From: Flexivirga alba
GTDB taxonomy: Bacteria; Actinomycetota; Actinomycetes; Actinomycetales; Dermatophilaceae
Assembly: GCF_042661025.1 (NCBI RefSeq)
Contig: NZ_JBHSWH010000001.1
Coordinates: 1,178,001-1,242,000 of the forward strand
Length of the DNA: 64,000 bases
Direction: 5' to 3'
Position numbers and translations under genes: made by a program. The notes below the pieces were generated by a model. The model was not told the DNA's origin, made no database searches, and worked only from the letters and a program-made list of their open reading frames with translations. Positions 61,716 to 64,000 of this stretch are shown here, piece by piece; position 1 is the stretch's first letter, and each line of letters begins with the position of its first letter.

Positions 61716-63098
61716 TCAGTACTTCCAGCGGACTGCTGCCGCGATGTCCTCGTCGGAAGCGTTTGCGAACCGGGCGTTTTCGGCGCGCCGAACCTCCACA
61801 ATGGTGGTTGCCAGCTGCTCCCCGAACGCCTCGGTCAGCGCGTCGTCGGCCTCGAAGGCGCTCGCGACGTCGGTCAGCGACGTGGGCAGGGACTGTATGC
61901 CGCGAGCACTCCGCTCCTCGTCGCTCAGCCCGGCCGGGTCGACCTCGATCGGCTCGGGCAGGTCGCGACCGACCCCGATGCCGTCCAGTCCAGCGGCGAT
62001 CAGGCCCGCGACGACGAGGTAGGGATTGGCAGACTCGTCGAACGACTTCACCTCGAGATTGGCGGCGCGATATTGGTCACCGACCGACCCGGTGACGAAA
62101 CGTACTGCGGTTTCACGGTTTTCGAGACCCCAGGCCTGGAAGGCGCCTGCCCAATGCTGCGGAATCAATCGCAAGTAGCTGGCGGCCGATGCGGTGCCGA
62201 CGGCCAGCAGCGCCGGTAGGTGCTGCAGGATCCCGGCACTGAACTGCGAGGCGACCTCGGTCATCCCGTAGCGGGCTTCCCCGTCCGCGAACGCATTTCG
62301 GCCGTCCGCCCACAGCGACAGGTGCACGTGACCGCCGTTGCCGACGCCGCCGGCAACCGTCTTGGGGGAGAAGGACGCTCGCAGTCCGTGCCGCTGGCTG
62401 ACCGCGCGGATCGTCTCCCGGGTCAGCACGAAGGTGTCCGCGGCTGCCACCGGATCTTCGGCGACGACCGACACCTCGAACTGGCCCTCGGCATACTCAG
62501 GGTGGATCTGCTCGGCCTCGATCCCTTGTGCCGCAAGGGCATTGGCCAGATCGCGCAAATAGTCCGAGGCCTCCACGACGCGCGTGAAGCCGTATGCCGG
62601 GCCGCGTACCGCAGGCACGAAGTCGTCATTGTCCGGACGATCGACACCCGCTGCCCACTCGATCTCGAACGCCATACGCGCCGTGTAGCCGGCATCGGCC
62701 AACCGGGCCACCTGGCGCCGCGCCAGGCTTCGCTGGTCGAGTGGATGCGCCGACCCGTCCTGCGCCAGCCGATCCACCGGTGCCCACGCCCAACCCGGTT
62801 GTGCCGCAAGGACAGTCAGCCGAGTCAGGTCGGGAAACAGGCGCAGGTCGCCGACCGGGCCACCGGCGAAACGGCCGGCGACGATCGAGTCGTCGGACAG
62901 GAAGGCGTCGAAGACCGGCGACATGCCCACGCCCCACGTGGCGGCGTGAACCAACCGGGCGATCGGCACCGCCTTCACCCTGGTGATGCCGGATATGTCC
63001 ACGAACGTCAAGGCGACTGCGGCCACCTCGCGGCCGGTCAGCACCGTGGCAGCGCGATGCGCCTCCGCCTGTCGTCGAGCGCGTTCTTCCGTGTCCAC
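61716..63098 (-). CDS. Glutamine-synthetase-like ligase (gamma-glutamylamine type)
   Basis: 460 residues from GTG 63098 with GGAGG in front. Type-I glutamine-synthetase motifs: FEIEWAAG, NGGHVHLSLW, AAGLIAAGLDGIG and the family end. It lacks an obvious adenylylation tyrosine site. Shorter GlnA-like enzymes of this kind glutamylate amines such as putrescine or ethanolamine. The neighbouring APC permease, divergent, fits such import. Confidence 0.9.
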   Translation of the reverse strand: MDTEERARRQAEAHRAATVLTGREVAAVALTFVDISGITRVKAVPIARLVHAATWGVGMSPVFDAFLSDDSIVAGRFAGGPVGDLRLFPDLTRLTVLAAQPGWAWAPVDRLAQDGSAHPLDQRSLARRQVARLADAGYTARMAFEIEWAAGVDRPDNDDFVPAVRGPAYGFTRVVEASDYLRDLANALAAQGIEAEQIHPEYAEGQFEVSVVAEDPVAAADTFVLTRETIRAVSQRHGLRASFSPKTVAGGVGNGGHVHLSLWADGRNAFADGEARYGMTEVASQFSAGILQHLPALLAVGTASAASYLRLIPQHWAGAFQAWGLENRETAVRFVTGSVGDQYRAANLEVKSFDESANPYLVVAGLIAAGLDGIGVGRDLPEPIEVDPAGLSDEERSARGIQSLPTSLTDVASAFEADDALTEAFGEQLATTIVEVRRAENARFANASDEDIAAAVRWKY

Positions 63099-63241
63099 CT
63101 GACGACCTCCTTCGCACGCACCGCACTGTGCGGCTATGCCGAACCGCTTCATCATAACCACGTCTGAATGATCTGTTACACAGCACAAAACAGTTGTACT
63201 GTCTATTTCGGGGGCGAGACCGACTCCAGAAGGAGCGTGCG
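63099..63241. promoter_or_regulatory. Divergent promoter between the ligase and APC permease genes
   Basis: 143 bases, AT-rich at 63160-63210. CTGTT (63173-63177) and AACAG (63189-63193) form an inverted pair 11 bases apart, a candidate site for the RpiR regulator. A TTGTACTGTCTAT stretch follows, but a definite -35/-10 pair was not fixed. Confidence 0.45.
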
Positions 63242-64000
63242 ATGGCTGACTCAAAGCCGCCACGGCTGCGCCGAAACCTGTCCATCTGGCAGGCGATCGG
63301 CCTGTCGGTCGCCCTGATGGCGCCGAGCATGGCGGCCAACATCAACCCCCAGGTCACCGCCAGCACCGTGGGGCGAGCGGTGCCGCTCACCTTCCTGCTC
63401 GCCGGCATCGGCGTGTTGCTCGTCGGCTATGGCTTCGTGCGGATGTGTCAGTACTACCAGCACGCCGGATCGGTGTATGCCTTCGTCGGCTCGACGCTGG
63501 GACCGCGGGCCGGCGCGGTGTCCGGTGCGGCGCTGTTCGCGACATACACCTTCTTCGGCGTTGTGACGTCCTGCGCGTTCGGCATCCTGGGCTCAGACTT
63601 CCTGAACACCGTTGGCATCTGGTCAAATCCGCCGAGCTGGGCGGCCTTCCTGCTGGCCGCGATCGCTCTCGCGGGCTGCCTGGTGCTCACCATCATCCCG
63701 GCCAAGCGCGGCACCACGACACTGCTCTCCATCGAGGGCGCCACGATCGTGCTGATCCTGATCGTGTGCGCCATCGTCCTGGTCCGGCTGATCGCCGGGA
63801 ACGCACCCTCCGGCGGCGGCCAGAGCTTCACGATGAAGGTCTTCGCGATCGAGCCGGGGACCGACGGGTCCACCCTCTTCCTCGGGATCGTCTTCGCCTT
63901 CTTGTCGTTCGCCGGATTCGAGGCGTCGTCGACGCTGGGCGAAGAGACCGCCGAGCCGCGCAAGAACATCCCGCGCGCGATCCTCGGCACGGCGATCTTC
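63242..64000 (+). CDS. APC-family amino-acid/amine permease, 5' part
   Basis: 253 residues present; the gene runs beyond the window. It opens ADSKPPRLRRNLSIWQAIGL with ribosome site AAGGAG. The APC helix-1 signature (LSVALMAPSMAANINP) and FAFLSFAGFEASSTLGEETA, the typical helix-6/loop element, are visible. It probably imports an amine or amino acid used by the divergent ligase. Confidence 0.9.
   Translation, partial: MADSKPPRLRRNLSIWQAIGLSVALMAPSMAANINPQVTASTVGRAVPLTFLLAGIGVLLVGYGFVRMCQYYQHAGSVYAFVGSTLGPRAGAVSGAALFATYTFFGVVTSCAFGILGSDFLNTVGIWSNPPSWAAFLLAAIALAGCLVLTIIPAKRGTTTLLSIEGATIVLILIVCAIVLVRLIAGNAPSGGGQSFTMKVFAIEPGTDGSTLFLGIVFAFLSFAGFEASSTLGEETAEPRKNIPRAILGTAIF

Noticed and set aside
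1..64000. tRNA, rRNA, riboswitch or CRISPR features
   Set aside because: No cloverleaf, ribosomal RNA block, known riboswitch core or regularly spaced repeat array was found by reading; covariance searches were not possible.

Overview
The window is high-GC actinobacterial DNA. It has GC-rich third codon positions, frequent GTG starts, many ATGA/GTGA overlaps between genes, a DUF222/HNH gene, an MFS-cNMP-patatin fusion of the mycobacterial type and sunset-domain repeats. A Micrococcales member of the Dermacoccaceae/Intrasporangiaceae kind fits, but that is inference from gene content and not a species call. No rRNA, tRNA or CRISPR array was seen.

Region by region. 1-6320: a tellurium/stress (Ter) operon with three TerD-type proteins, a divergent TerD-like protein, a TerC-superfamily membrane protein, a HAD hydrolase and two PRTase-fold proteins. 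Dispersed GC-rich repeats lie in its first gap. 6378-10020: an orphan family-5 solute-binding lipoprotein and an amidase. 10116-11640: an IS110-type element. 11883-15843: secreted proteins and a two-component system; the vWA gene and the kinase gene each carry a one-base frameshift. 16168-24237: DUF222/HNH endonuclease, YtcJ-like amidohydrolase, a long membrane-anchored protein with two sunset domains, and a CPBP/ABC/permease cluster. 24230-35188: an MFS-cNMP-patatin fusion, a secreted protein, a very large double-cyclase/ATPase regulator and a divergent LuxR-type ATPase regulator (frameshifted). 35328-39031: a nitroreductase remnant and a peptidoglycan-recycling locus (anmK divergent from rpiR-murQ). 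39065-44992: acyl-CoA ligase, MarR, DUF2183, Fpg/Nei glycosylase, rhodanese, pyridoxal kinase and GrpB. 45009-51561: MFS, LacI and an amino-acid ABC operon with a class-I amidotransferase, followed by HutD. 52294-57138: a RibD-type reductase, then an accessory patch with two convergent paralogous ATPases, a decayed AbiE locus and an antitoxin/PIN pair. 57148-60842: DHA2 MFS, VOC protein, ECF sigma factor and DinB-like protein. 60859-64000: a glutamine-synthetase-like ligase with an RpiR regulator, divergent from an APC permease that runs off the window.

Four observations stand out. Five separate ORFs are each broken by an apparent one-base loss in a short base run, so either the assembly has indel errors or several genes are decaying. 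A dispersed GGTCTCGATACG-type repeat sits in frame inside anmK and also supplies the hutD stop codon. Two related ATPases face each other tail to tail beside toxin-antitoxin debris. The string CATAC/GTATG appears far more often than base composition suggests.
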